Assembly: GCF_002775205.1 (NCBI RefSeq)
Contig: NC_036456.1
Location: 27,501,850 to 27,565,849 of the forward strand
Direction of reading: 5' to 3'
DNA from: Xiphophorus maculatus
Lineage: Eukaryota > Chordata > Actinopteri > Cyprinodontiformes > Poeciliidae
Length of the DNA stretch: 64,000 nt
Of the stretch, positions 34,560-47,010 are shown piece by piece. The position numbers and the translations under genes are program-made. Under the pieces are notes generated by a model. The model made no database searches, was not told the DNA's origin, and saw nothing but the letters and a program-made list of their open reading frames with translations. Position 1 is the stretch's first letter; each line of letters starts with the position of its first letter.

Positions 34560-35755
34560 ACAACGCTCAACTATGAACACTGTCCAAGGCGTAACAAGCA
34601 AGAAGTAACCAAGCAGAAGGACTGCACATTTCTGGACTGAGATGTCTGATGTTGTTCCTGGGATCTGTTGTAGCCATTGGTCCAGTTTGGGGGTGACTGC
34701 CCCGAGGGCCCCGATGACCACAGGCACCACTGTGGTCTTCACCTTCCAGGCCCTCTCCAGTTCCTCCCTGAGGCCCTGGTATTTCTCTAGTTTCTCGTGC
34801 TCCTTTTTCCTGATGTTGCAGTCGCTTGGTATTGCTACATCTACCACAACGGCTTTCCTCTGTTGTTTATCCACTACGACAATGTCTGGTTGGTTTGCCA
34901 TTACCATTTTGTCTGTCTGGATCTGGAAGTCCCACAGGATCTTAGCTCTGGCGTTCTCCGCCACCTTTGGGGGTGTTTCCCACTTTGATCTCGAGGTTTC
35001 CAGTCCATATTCTGCACAGATGTTTCTGTACACTATGCCTGCAACTTGGTTATGTCGTTCCATGTACGCTTTCCCTGCCAGTATCTTGCACCCTGCTGTT
35101 ATGTGCTGGACTGTCTCAGGGGCCTCCTTGCACAACCTACACCTTGGGTCTTGTCTGGTGTGGTAGATCTGGGCCTCTATTGCTCTGGTGTTTAGGGCCT
35201 GTTCCTGGGCGGCCAGGATGAGGGCCTCTGTGCTGTCCTTGAGTCCAGCTTTTTCCAGCCATTGGTAGGATTTACTGATATCAGCCACTTGGGTTATTTG
35301 CTGGTGGTACATCCCATGTAGGGGCTTGTCCTCCCATGATGGTATCTCTGGCACCTCAACCTCCGTTCCCTGTTGTCTGAGATATTCACTGAGCACATTG
35401 TCTGTTGAGGCTTTGTCCCTGATGTATTTATGGATCTTAGTTGTTTCGTCCTGGACTGTGGTTCTCACACTCACTAGTCCTCTGCCTCCTTCCTTGCGGC
35501 TCGTGTACAGTCTCAGGGGGCTGGATTTGGGATGGAACCCTCCATGCATTGTTAGTAGTTTTCTAGTCTTAATATCCGTGGCTTTTATCTCCTCCTTTGG
35601 CCAGCTAATTATTCCAGCAGGGTATCTGATTACTGGCAGGGCATAGCTGTTTATCGCACGGATTTTGTTCTTGCCATTGAACTGGCTTCTCAGGACTTGC
35701 CTTATTCGTTGGAGGTATTTAGCTGTGGCTCTTTTTCTTTTACTTGTAACTGTCC
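34560..35755 (-). mobile_element. Non-LTR retrotransposon ORF2 C-terminus with REL endonuclease
   Basis: Open frame, 5'-truncated, without an initiating Met of its own. From the N-terminal side: IISWPKEEIKATDIKTRKLL, a zinc knuckle CRLCKEAPETVQHITAGC, and a restriction-like endonuclease core with PDIVVVD...KAVVVDVAIPSD (PD-(D/E)xD arrangement). It ends near GTTSDISVQK, after which the frame runs into unrelated sequence. The layout fits R4/Dong/Rex6- or NeSL-type LINEs, which carry the endonuclease at the C-terminus. No reverse transcriptase remains here. Confidence 0.75.
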
Positions 35756-36540
35756 TCTATGTCTGCTATTGTTCCTTCTGGGAGTGAGACAAAAAAAAGG
35801 AAGATCTTACATCATACATCTGAAAATGGATTGGGTAAAGACAGCTTCTGTGTTTTAGTTAAAAAACTGAAAACAACAGATCTTATTTGGAGAGATGTAA
35901 AACTGAAGATACCTGCTACATTTAGTGTTAAGGACAAGTATTGTTTTTGTTGCAGAACCTCTGTCACTAAAGTGTCAATATTTGATATTTTGGCATGAAC
36001 ACATTATTTACTTTGTTAAACAACATTACATCAAGTTCCACTATAAGGATTGTTATTTTTTTATACTTTGCCATTTTAACAAAAATAGTAAAAGATTAGG
36101 AAAGCACCTAAAAAGGCATACTTCAGTAGCCTAAAGTGTACATTGAGATGTAATTTAAAACATACAGTGAATTTTTAATTAATCTAAAAAATTCTATTTT
36201 GATCATATATTTTAAAATATATGCTCCAAGAGATATTTTAAATATCGTTAAAACATATATTTTAAAGATATTTAAAATATCTTTTAAATATACACTTGAG
36301 GAAATACATATTTTGTTTACTTAAAGTATATTTTTATTTAATATATTTCTTAAAAGTGTATTTTGGTACAATTATATTTAAGTATGTTTAAAGTTATAAT
36401 GCCAAAATTGGTACAAGCATTCTTTTAGTATACTTCGTATATATTTATAGGTAGTACACTTAATACTTAGTATACTTAAAATGTACTTACACAAATGTAT
36501 GTATATTTGAAATATACTAAAGTATTTTTTTCACTAGGGA

Positions 36541-37010
36541 ACCCTGGTGAAAAATAAATATACTAAGCATGTCAAATTTTAGCATACTTGAGCATAGTTG
36601 AAGCCAGACTAATCACCAGTATACCTGAAGTGTGTTATTTTGGAACCACTAATTTTGTGCTTAGTGAATTTTAATATGAATTAAATTGTATTAAAGCACA
36701 ATTTAAAGCGTACTAAGTGTACTTTCACAAATACAAGTACAAGAGTATATTGTCAATATACTTTCACAGACAGAATATTGTTTTAAAACAATGTCACAGT
36801 ATTCCAGTTTTACTCCAGACAAACTGACATTTCTCCTTCCTAAAAACAGTGAGGATCAACGACAAAACATTCCCATTCACTGCACCACTTCACTTTACAG
36901 AAACCTACAAAAAAGAACATTAGAGCAATTAAACAAAGAAAGCCCTTGTATTTTAAAGAGTACAGAAAAACGTCAAAGAAAACGTATAACTTACAATTTT
37001 AAGACTAATT
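36541..37010. repeat. Duplicated segment, copy 2 (partners 31036 and 32040)
   Basis: Starts with the fold-back arm 'ccctggtgaaaaataaatat' and continues directly into the 32040-type sequence, so it is a shortened second copy of the 31.0-32.3 kb region. Confidence 0.6.
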
Positions 37011-37019
37011 TAGCCCTAA

Positions 37020-38690
37020 TATTCCACAACACGAAGGTCCTGGAGAGACTCCTGTTGTCCCACCTGAATAAGCAGACAAGGACATATCAAGACACTGCAG
37101 TTTGCTTATTGCAGTGGAATTGGATGCCATCATACACCTGCTTCAACACCCCCACTGTCACAAGACTGTCTTGGGAAGACAGAGTGTAGATTGCTTCATT
37201 TTGCTTGTGTAAATGCTATTTTAATGTATGGTCATCAGTCTTAGAAGAAAAATATATTTAATTTAGAGAGTTTTTAACAGTAAACATTATATTCAAGGTG
37301 CTTATAGTATTCTTTGTGTATGACTTTTTTTTAGTAGGGACCAAAAACTTGCAAGTAAACCAAAACGATGCACCCTTCCACTGCATGCCTTGCACTGATC
37401 TGAATGACCAGAACATATTTAATGTATCTATTCTGTAAACCTGAAAATTACACCACAACAACTTCTATTTTTATGTTCTGTGCTCTGTATGAATCCTAAG
37501 CAGACTGAACTCACAAAGGGTAATTATATTCTAAATGGCATAACAGTGTTCAAATTTCTTTGGACAAAAGATTATTTGGGCCTATGCTAAAAGCATAAAA
37601 TAATATTAAGAGAATAAAGTTGAATGAGAATTAAGTCAAAATAATAAATGTATATTATGACTTTATTCCTGTAATTTTGACTTTATTTTCATCACTGTAT
37701 TTTTTCATTTTTGTTTTCAGTATGACCCTAATACCCTGTCGTAAAGGCAAATACATGCACTACTTGTTTTTCTTCATGAAATGCAGTTAGTATCAAAATG
37801 AAATCGCCAAATATTTGTTTGGATGCTGAACCTCGTTTCAAGTTTCAGTCAAATACTATCCACATAGTATTTGATTTGTCACTGAGCCACTGGGTGTTTT
37901 TTGTCGCTTGACAGCTTTTCAAATGTAAAGGTTGTTGAACCTGCACACAGACCGCAAGCTTCCTGTGCTGGCTTCCTGTCTAACGGCTGTGAGATGATAC
38001 ACCATGCAAATTTCTTGTGCAAGCCTCCTGTTTTTAACGTAAGCTAATAGTGCTAATGTGACGTGGGCTGTTAAGGTCAGGTCTAATACTGCAAAGTCTA
38101 AGTCTAGAAAGCACTTATCACTATTCTATATTTTAGGGAAACTCTTAGCATCATTATTATTTTTCTCCACTTTGAGCACAACTTAAAATGCTTGAATCTG
38201 TAGATGGAAAAAGTTATTAATGATTTGGTCTGTTTCACAAAAAAATCTGAATTAAATGAAATTCAAATCAGTTTATTAGCTAACATATAGAAACATTCAA
38301 TATATTGCACTATAATTTAAAGTTAATTTAATTCAGTAACTTAATTCACCAAGTAAAACACATTATAAAGATTTGATTTCTATTATGATGATTTTCCACT
38401 TACAGCTAATGAAAACATGACATGTATGATAATATTTCAGGACCTCCTTCATCATAGTCACAGCTCTGTGCGTTGGGCCTTCTCTGTCAGGTTCACTGTG
38501 CAGGGCTGCAACTCCAAATCACATTTGCTGTAGTATTTTGGAGCTAGATGGGATGAAACACTGCTATTATAGCCCCAGGACAGAACTAAAAGATTTTATT
38601 AAATTGTTTGATTTCATATTACAAGAGTTGACAGCAAAAACGTTTACAATAAATATTAATTTATTAAGTTTATATAAGCAAAAATAACAA
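37020..38690. other. AT-rich intergenic DNA with one long duplicated block
   Basis: Block 37620-38045 recurs at 51150-51575. Otherwise no gene, RNA or transposon end recognised. Confidence 0.55.
37620..38045 (+). repeat. Dispersed 430-bp repeat, copy 1
   Basis: 'ttttcagtatgaccctaata', 'gtcgtaaaggcaaatacatg', 'aacctcgtttcaagtttcag' and 'cttgtgcaagcctcctgttt' recur in the same order and orientation at 51150-51575. Confidence 0.75.
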
Positions 38691-38693
38691 TGT

Positions 38694-39114
38694 TGTGACG
38701 GCCCTGCGGTGCTGTCCTGTGTGTGTGCTGGTAGTGTAAGCTGTTTATCAATTAGGTCCTTGATCGTGGGAGGTGCCTCCAGACACCGGGATGGTATATA
38801 AGGAGCGCCGTTCCATTAATCGGGATGGTGGCTGGCCGACGCCAGAACCAGGCGCAGACGAGATCCGGACTCGGAGGCGGCACTGGCACAGCTGACATCT
38901 TGTGGGAGCTGAGACCTGTGGGTCCAAACCGGACCTACGACTAGGGAAGGACCAGGCTGAGGGAGCACTGAACTGGCACGTCTTGGGCTTCCGCCCATTG
39001 CACCCCTATAAAATTGGTTGTTTTTAATAAATGCCTCTGAAGGGTTTAAAAACTGTTGCTGGTTGCCGTGTCCTCCCTATTTTTTGTTGCGGAAATCCGA
39101 GCCTGGCCGTAACA
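38694..39114 (+). mobile_element. Solo LTR, 421 bp
   Basis: TGTGACGGCC...GGCCGTAACA termini (near-perfect inverted ends), TATATAAG at 38795-38802 and AATAAA at 39026-39031 in the right order for plus-strand transcription. No matching target-site duplication seen. Confidence 0.78.
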
Positions 39115-39325
39115 TAGAGTTAGAATATTGTTGAAAGTTTATCTTTCAAGGATCAATGTGTTGGGTCCATTTTGGCTCCCAACCTGCAAGGAATCAACCA
39201 AAAACACAAGTTGCTTTTCTGCAGAAGAGGGAAGGGATGCCAGACACAGGGAACCCTCAGTCAAACACTGTCTGGGATCAACTTCGCCGGCTCTCAGTCC
39301 TCAACTAATATATTTGGTAACTGAT

Positions 39326-40059
39326 TGTGACGGGGTTCTATTATGATTTAGTCAAAAAAAAAATGACTGTTCCAAGTCGGAGATCGTTTAAGAGGATTTA
39401 TTCAGCTCTCACAAAGATGGCAGGTGCAGATCACCCAAAAAGGACATCCAGAGCAGGTTAAATAATCATTAGTACCTTTACTTGCAATAGTCCATCACCT
39501 CCAGCGTGACTTCTTCAGGAGTCTAACCACAGACTGCCTCCTGTGGAGCAGAGCCCTGCTTTTAAAGCCACAGGCTCCGCCCACAGACAATCCAAACTAG
39601 CAAAAATACTAATTATTTCCAACTCAAATCAGAAGTTTGATTCTGATTTGAGTCAAACTTCAAATCAGTTTGAAGTTTGTAAAGTATACAAAATAATAAT
39701 AATAGAAAAAATAAATAAATAAACTTGTAAACAAAATACAATACTCAATTTAATAGACAACACCCAGTGCGCTCTGATGACATCACCTCCTCATGTGACT
39801 CCCTCCCGGCACGGCACAATCTGGAAACACCCTACTTGAAAACAAAACCGGGAAAACGTATTAATGCTAAAAATAGGTTAGAATGAATGTTTAACTGAAG
39901 CAGGAACACCGCGTGTGCACCCACGATGAACCGCCCCAGTCCAAGCTGCAACAAAAGTAAGTTAGTGATTATGTATGTGTTTGTCGGCGTGTGTGCGCGG
40001 TTGTGCGGGCATGCTAACACGGACTCTAAGTCCCAGCTCGTGACGGCTCCTCCGTCACA
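39326..40059 (-). mobile_element. Solo LTR, 734 bp, with 5-bp TSD CTGAT
   Basis: TGTGACGG...CCGTCACA perfect 8-base inverted ends, flanked by CTGAT at 39321-39325 and 40060-40064. On the minus strand a TTTAAAAG box (about 39570) precedes AATAAA (about 39398), so it is read on the minus strand. Ty3-like in character (inference). Confidence 0.88.
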
Positions 40060-40297
40060 CTGATGTAAAGGCGCTGGCAGCTGAAGGAGGAGCAGCTTGT
40101 CCTGCTCTCTCCCATCTTAACTGATAACTTTGCCTGAGCTATTTTTAAAGTGACATTTTTTACAGTTTTTATAGTTGTTACCCCCCAAAACATTTTCAAC
40201 ATCATAACTGGATTACTACAAACCTAAGGACTGGGGGATTTTCTTACTTTTATTTTTAACCTTACTTTTCTTCATCTCCAAGTTGTACCAGGACAAA

Positions 40298-41560
40298 ATG
40301 CCTCCGGCCGACCCTAAGGACATTAGCAGTACTAGACAACGACTTCAGTCTATAGAATGAAGATCAAACAGCTGGAGGTGAACTTTGAAATCAACGCTAA
40401 CTGTGGAAATCAGACAACTCTTTCTCAAATCAACGGAGAGGTTGTAGCTGCCCACCCCTTGATGCGGGGTGGGCAATCCCAAGCCCACCCCGCATCAAGC
40501 AGCAGGGTGGGCTGCTTGATGCGAGGCGCATCAAGCAGCCCACCCTGGAACGCTCTGTGTGCCAAGCCGAAGCAAGAGTCTCACACCCCAGATCCGATGA
40601 GGCGACTGACAGGGAGAACCCCTCACCTGGACGAATCAGCGTGGCCGGCTCTGAGCCGAAACCCACCTTCAACCTCAACACCTGCTCCACCAAAGAAAAA
40701 CAAACAAGCAGCTGCAACCAAAACAGTTCTACCGACCCCGCTCCCAGGGACAGAGCGACCAGCCCGAGCCTCAAAACATTCTGACTCTGTGGGTATCCCA
40801 ATGAAAAACAGTGTACTTTCTGTACTCCAGCCTGAGCCTCTGAGTGAAACCTCACTTTCAAACATCAACAATGAGGCAAGTCTAACACATCCACCCCCCA
40901 AAGCCCCAAAGGACAAAGCAGCTACCAGGAAAACGAAAGGTATGCCAAAAGTGCTTATTGTTGGAGATGAGGCAGTAAATGGAATCAGTCATGTTTGCAA
41001 TCCCAAGGAAACGAGAGTGATTTCTTTTCCTGGTGACACTGTATCTGATTTAACTCGTAAAGTTCTTTCGCTAACCGCTGATCAGCCAGATATTGAGTCC
41101 TTAGTTGTGCATGTTGGAGCCAATGATGTGGCAAAGCAGAAATCTGAGATTCTGAAAAAGGACTTTAATATTCTACTGAACACTATGGGAAGGTTAAAAA
41201 TGAAGTTATTTCTCAGTGGTCCAATTCCATCACCTCAATGGGGAAACGAAAAACACTCCAGGCTGGACATGATAAACAAATGGCTGATTAAAACCTGCTC
41301 TGCCAGCTCAGTGACCTTCATCGATAACCTCTGGATCTATTGGCAGCGCTTTCACCTTTTTGGAAGAAGCGGACGCAATCTTAATAAACATGGGATAAAG
41401 CTGCTCACTGCAAATCTTTTTCACTTTATCAACAAGGACAGCAACGTGATCATCGCTTCAGAAGAACAGGCTCAAGGATTTCTGACTAGGAAGAAACCTT
41501 ATCAGGAACAAAAACAAGCTGATACAACATCGACTGGAGACGGAGCGACTGGTTCCCTTC
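40298..41560 (+). pseudogene. L2/CR1-type LINE ORF1 with SGNH-esterase domain, broken
   Basis: ORF1 begins at ATG 40298 (MPPADPKDISSTRQRLQSIE), hits a stop, and continues in another frame from 40357. The Pro/Ser-rich middle is followed by an esterase-like domain: VLIVGDEAVNGISH (block I, with Glu where the catalytic Ser is expected), VVHVGANDV (block III), and LNKHGIKLLTANLF in place of block V with its His. The key catalytic residues appear lost. Cut off at 41560 by a hAT element. Confidence 0.72.
40503..40547. repeat. Perfect 21-bp inverted repeat with 3-base loop
   Basis: 40503-40523 (CAGGGTGGGCTGCTTGATGC...) is the exact reverse complement of 40527-40547, with AGG between them. Related 'gcccaccccgcatcaagcag' units lie just upstream, so the region is a small GC-rich hairpin array. 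Confidence 0.9.
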
Positions 41561-42355
41561 TAGTGATGTGTCGGTCGCGAACGATCCGGCTCTAAGAGCC
41601 GGCTCTTTGAAGTGAACGATTGGAACCGGCTCCACAATGGGAGCCGTTTTAGGATCCTATTTGGGAGCCGGGTTTTTTTCTACAGTATATCGCTGTCTCT
41701 CTGCCTCCCTGTCGTTGTGCTTGTGCTCTGCAAGTGCCAGAGCCGATAGTTTTTCCCCACATCGTTTTTTTTTGTCCTGTGGTGCCTCGCTGTCTCTCCG
41801 CCCCCTTCTCCCTCTCCTTGCGCATTTTGCTCTTCTGCCAGAGCGGAGAGTTTTTTCCCTCGGTCCACTGCCCTCATGTCAAGCATGTGCTCCACACATC
41901 TGACCAATCACACATAGTTTCAATTAATAATGTGGCGGGAAAACACTGAAAAAAAAGTTTATCTCCACTTTTTTTGTGGAAACGGCAGGCAATTGGCCAA
42001 GCTGTATAGCCTTCGTCGGCAGGTGTTTATGTACAGACACTCACTCAGCGGTCAAGAAGCACAGAAAGAAGGGGAGTCAGTGTGAGAACTGAATAGGTAA
42101 AAATAAATGAGTGACAGAAAACGGAGAAAGATTTGGACTCATTTTAATGCTACATCAAGCTCCAGGGCAGAGTGCAGACTGTGCAAAGTCAGCATTTCCT
42201 ATCATGCAGGCTCGACAAACAACCTGCACAGGCACATGCAGACATCACACGCATCGGTATTGCTATAGCATTGTTATGCGGCATTCAAAATTAAAAAAAT
42301 CAGAGGATTAATCTGTACATCCACTATAAAGTCAGTACCAATGCTGTGCCGAAAC
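41561..42355 (+). mobile_element. hAT transposon 5' portion
   Basis: Starts TAGTGATGTGTCGGTCGCGA followed by ACGATCCGGCTCTAAGAGCC, a hAT-type terminus, and runs into a BED finger ORF. No right end found before the LINE at about 42364, so the element is truncated. Confidence 0.75.
42107..42268 (+). pseudogene. BED zinc finger of a hAT transposase, 53 aa
   Basis: Short open frame from ATG 42107 to TAG 42266-42268. It shows KIWTHFNATSSSRAECRLCK then NNLHRHMQTSH: aromatic W/F, CxxC and LxxHxxxxH spacing of a BED finger, which binds transposon DNA. It stops right after the finger; no catalytic domain follows. Confidence 0.8.
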
Positions 42356-42363
42356 AAAACAAA

Positions 42364-44094
42364 TGCAGGAAAAATGACCCAATTTCAACTACTTAATTAT
42401 AAAACCCTACAGGAAATTATAAGTCAACTAAGCTCCAGTTCCTGCTGTCTGGATGTCCTAGATCTATAACTCTAGAACATTTCTTTAAGAAAGTCCTGCC
42501 TGTTATTGCTTCTGATCTGATCCAAATAGTAAACTCATCGCTCTCATCAGGCGTTTTCCCCCAGGCTTTGAAAACAGCAGTAATCAAACCACTTATAAAA
42601 AAGAACAGTCTGGACAAATCACTAATGCAGAATTACAGGCCGACCTTTGACCTCCCATTCATCAGCAAAGTTATTGAAAAAGCTGTTTAAACAATTAACT
42701 AGCTTCCTAACTATAACCAACCTCTTTGACTCCTTCCAGTCTGGTTTTCGTGCTCACCACAGCACAGAGACCGCCCTCGTAAAAGTGTTCAATGACATCC
42801 ATATAAATACGGACTGTGGCAGAACCACAGTGCTGGTTCTGTTGGACCTCAGTGCAGCTTTTGACACTGTTGACCATGACATATTACTGAATCGACTGGA
42901 GAGTTGGGTCGGACTCTCCGGTCCAGTGCTTAACTGGTTTGAATCCTACATAAAGAACAGGGATTTCTTTGTTTCAATTGAAAACTTTTCATCAAAGAGG
43001 TCAAGGGTCACATGTGGGGTACCCCAAAGTTCAATCCTAGGACCCCTTTTATTCAATATTTATATGCTCCCACTAGCCCAGGTTATAACAGGAAATAATA
43101 TTAGCTACCATAACTATGCAGATGACACACAGCTCTACATTACGATGTCACCAGGTGACCTTTGACCCCATCCAATCACTGAACAGCTGCTTAGAGCAGA
43201 TAAATGTGTGGATGTGCCAAAACTTTCTCCAGCTGAACAGAAACAAAACTGAAGTTATTATTTTTGGACCTAAAGAGGAACGATCTAGAGTCAATGCACA
43301 GCTTCAGTTATTACAACTGAAAACCAGCCATCAGGCCCGAAACCTGGGAGTAGTGATGGACTCTGACCTGAACCTCCAGAGCCACATAAAGACAGTTACA
43401 AAGTCGGCCTTCTATCACCTGAAGAACATTTCCAGGATTAAAGGACTAATGTCTCAACCAGATCTAGAGAAACTCATCCATGCGTTCATCTTTAGTCGTA
43501 TTGATTATTGCAACAGCATCTTCACAGGTCTGTCCAACAAATCAATCAAACAGCTGCAGCTGATCCAGAATGCTGCTGCTCGCGTTCTGACTAAAACCAG
43601 GAAGATAGAGCACATAACACCAGTTTTAAAGTCCCTCCACTGGCTCCCTGTAGCTCAAAGAATAGACTTTAAAATACTGTTGTTAGTTTATAAATCACTG
43701 AACGGCTTAGCACCACAATACATTAAAGATCTGCTGTTGTTGTATCAACCTTCCAGAACCTCTCAGGTCTTCCGGTTCTGGTCTGCTCTGCATCCCCAGA
43801 ACCAGAACCAAACGAGAAGAAGCAGCTTTCAGCATCCATGCACCACAAATTTGGAACAAACTTCCAGAAAACTGTAAAACAGCTGAAACACTGACTTCTT
43901 TTAAATCTCAACTAAAAACCCACCTGTTTAGAATTGTATTTGAAATGTGATCAATTACAAATTTATTGATGTAACTTGACTTAATGATTGATTCTATATT
44001 GTATTGTGTTTCTGTGTTTGTAATGATGTAAAGCACTTTGAAATGTCTTGCTGCTGAAATGTGCTATACAAATAAAATTTGATTGATTGATTGA
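42364..44094 (+). mobile_element. L2-like LINE, 5'-truncated, with reverse transcriptase remnants
   Basis: Reads through RT motifs: SGFRAHHSTETALVKVFND, LDLSAAFDTVDHDILLNRLE, GVPQSSILGPLLFNIYML and the catalytic YADDTQLYI (about 43117-43143). It ends with the (TGAT)n tail. Frame breaks at about 42650 and about 43165 make it non-functional. The clade is L2/Maui- or Rex1-like by wording. Confidence 0.85.
42647..43877 (+). pseudogene. LINE ORF2 reverse transcriptase, frameshifted
   Basis: Two overlapping frames, 42647-43165 (RT palm including YADD) and 43116-43877 (thumb and C-terminal: [60 protein letters not shown]). They are separated by a frameshift near 43160. The endonuclease domain is missing. 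Confidence 0.85.
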
Positions 44095-44621
44095 ACTATC
44101 TTATATTGAAACAGAGTATTACCTAATCACATGAACATTGTAGCTCTAAACAGCTGCAACGTAGCCTAATTGATTACACAGCATTTAAATACAAGCTCTT
44201 TTCTTCAAGTCTGAGAGTGACTGTTGTCATGGTATTGTTTCCTGTATCTCTCTGCGGATATCATCTCATCGAGTCACAGGCTTTTGGTCACCACTGTCCC
44301 CATTTCCTGGAACAGTTAATAATGTGCCAAAAAGAAAAGGAGCCTAGTAAAAAACACGAAAGAATAATAATATAAAAACATAACCTTTCAGATAAACTCA
44401 TAATTTAAATGAACTTAGATAATAATTTTCCCAGCATAATGTTTCTGTCCTCTTATTCAAGTAATTAGTGCTCCATCAGCAATCAGCTAGTAAGCCTACT
44501 CTGGGATTGATTGGTAGTGGCTCCATCCTTTAAGGCACCGTTCTCATTGCATTAAACTGCAGCATGAGAGAAGTACTCTGATTATTCTGTCTTTCACATT
44601 TTCATGGGTGTAAGAACAGGT
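44095..44621. other. Non-coding spacer
   Basis: Between the LINE tail and the fold-back element. No gene or repeat recognised. Confidence 0.6.
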
Positions 44622-44649
44622 CTTTGTTATGAGGGGCCGTTTAGGACAA

Positions 44650-44950
44650 AATTTACGTTTTGTCTCTCACACACTACCAAAAACTCTCGCATACTCCAAA
44701 AAAGTAGCCACGCACACTCCAAAAATTTACGTTTTGTCCCTCACACACTACCAAAAACTCTCGCATACTCCAAAAAAGTAGCCACGCACACTCCAAAAAA
44801 TTACGTTTTGTCTCTCACACACTACCAAAAACTCTCGCATACTCCAAAAAAGTAGCCACGCACACTCCAAAAAATTACGTTTTGTCCCTCACACACTACC
44901 AAAAACTCTCGCATACTCAAAAAAATTACATTTTGTCTCTCACACACTAC
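44650..44950 (+). repeat. 74-bp tandem array, left arm
   Basis: Unit 'acgttttgtctctcacacac' - 'taccaaaaactctcgcatac' - 'tccaaaaaagtagccacgca', period 74 bases at 44655/44729/44803/44877; the last unit is shortened. Confidence 0.9.
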
Positions 44951-45064
44951 CAAAAACTCACGCATACTCAAAAAAATAGCCACGCACACTCAAAAATTAC
45001 TCACGCACATTCAAAAAATACTCAAATTGCGTATACACACACTACTAAAATGTCACACACACAC

Positions 45065-45570
45065 ACACAAACGTTAACTTTCTCGCTCACATACACTGCT
45101 AACAGCTCGCGCACATACACACAAACGTTAACTTTCTCGCTCACATACACTACTACCAGCTCGCACATTCACAAACGTTAACTTTCTCGCTCACATACAC
45201 TGCTACCAGCTCGCGCACATACACACAAACGTTAACTTTCTCGCTCACATACACTACTACCAGCTCGCACATTCACAAACGTTAACTTTCTCGCTCACAT
45301 ACACTACTACCAGCTCGCACATTCACAAACGTTAACTTTCTCGCTCACATACACTACTACCAGCTCGCACATTCACAAACGTTAACTTTCTCGCTCACGT
45401 ACACTGCTAACAGCTCGCACATTCACAAACGTTAACTTTCTCGCACACATACACTGCTAACAGCTCGCACATTCACAAACGTTAACTTTCTCGCACACAT
45501 ACACTGCTAACAGCTCGCACATTCACAAACGTTAACTTTCTCGCACACATACACTGCTAACAGCTCGCAC
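45065..45570 (+). repeat. 50/54-bp tandem array, left arm
   Basis: Unit 'acgttaactttctcgctcac' with 'atacactactaccagctcgc', starting at 45071, 45125, 45175, 45229, 45279, 45329, 45379, 45429, 45479 and 45529. The two lengths differ by 'cgcgcacatacac' versus 'cgcacattcac'. Confidence 0.9.
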
Positions 45571-46214
45571 ACACACAGACGTTTATCTCTCACATACACA
45601 AGACTAAAGTTGAACACACACACAGTACTAAGACTCGTTTTATGTATGTGTGAGAGCGAGACTTTTTATGAATGTGTGAGAGCGACACTCTTTATGAATG
45701 TGTGAGAGCGAGACTCTTTTTGAATGTGTGAGAGCGACACTCTTTTTGAATGTGTGAGAGTTGTCACGGAAGAGGCGGGGCATAATTTTTGGATCAAACT
45801 GCGCATGCGTAGATCCTAAACTATAAGTTTCGATTGTTGACTCACTGTATGTTCTATTACTTAGTATATTTGTGCTTTTAAATATATATAGAACGTTTAA
45901 CTTTCTTGTAGATTAAATGTGCTATAGAAATAAATGAATCTGATTGATTGATTAAAAATAGCAAAATTGCTGTAGTACAATCTGTCCACTGGGTGCCAGA
46001 TTGTAGCACTGCGGGCAGTCGTTGAATCGTTTAATGCGCCTGTCAAAGTGCTGGTTGCCTCCGGAGAAGATAGAATGGTGTTTAAAATGGCAGCTGCCTG
46101 ACCAATTCTCTCTCGTTTCGAATTAGAGTTAGCCATGTTCGGTATAGCAAACTCTTTCTTCTTCGGCACTAGTTGGCGCCGGTTAATAATTCCTGTAATA
46201 CTGGCACCCAGTTC

Positions 46215-47010
46215 TCACACATTCATAAAGAGTGTCGCTCTCACACATTCATAAAGAGTGTCGCTCTCACACATTCATAAAAAGTCTCGCTCTCACACAT
46301 ACATAAAACGAGTCTTAGTACTGTGTGTGTGTTCAACTTTAGTCTTGTGTATGTGAGAGATAAACGTTTGTGAATGTGCGAGCTGTTAGCAGTGTATGTG
46401 TGCGAGAAAGTTAACGTTTGTGTGTATGTGCGCGAGCTGGTAGTAGTGTATGTGCGCGAGCTGGTAGTAGTGTATGTGAGCGAGAAAGTTAACGTTTGTG
46501 TGTGTGTGTGTGACATTTTAGTAGTGTGTGTATACGCAATTTGAGTATTTTTTGAATGTGCGTGAGTAATTTTTGAGTGTGCGTGGCTATTTTTTTGAGT
46601 ATGCGAGAGTTTTTGGTAGTGTGTGAGGGACAAAACGTAATTTTTTGGAGTGTGCGAGGCTATTTTTTTGGAGGATGCGAGAGTTTTTGGTAGTGTGTGA
46701 GAGACAAAACGTAATTTTTTGGAGTGTACGTGGCTACTTTTTTTGAGTATGCGTGAGTTTTTGGTAGTGTGTGAGGGACAAAACGTAATTTTTTGGAGTG
46801 TGCGTGGCTACTTTTTTGGAGTATGCGAGAGTTTTTGGTAGTGTGTGAGAGACAAAACGTAATTTTTTTGAGTGTGCGTGGCTACTTTTTTGGAGTATGC
46901 GAGAGTTTTTGGTAGTGTGTGAGAGACAAAACGTAATTTTTTGGAGTGTGCGTGGCTACTTTTTTGGAGTATGCGAGAGTTTTTGGTAGTGTGTGAGAGA
47001 CAAAACGTAA
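46215..47010 (-). repeat. Right-arm tandem arrays (inverse of the left arm)
   Basis: From the centre outward: 28-bp 'cgctctcacacattcataaa' units, a few 50-bp 'gcgagaaagttaacgtttgt' units, then 74-bp 'gacaaaacgtaattttttgg' units. Copy numbers differ from the left arm, so the arms have expanded or contracted independently. Confidence 0.88.
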
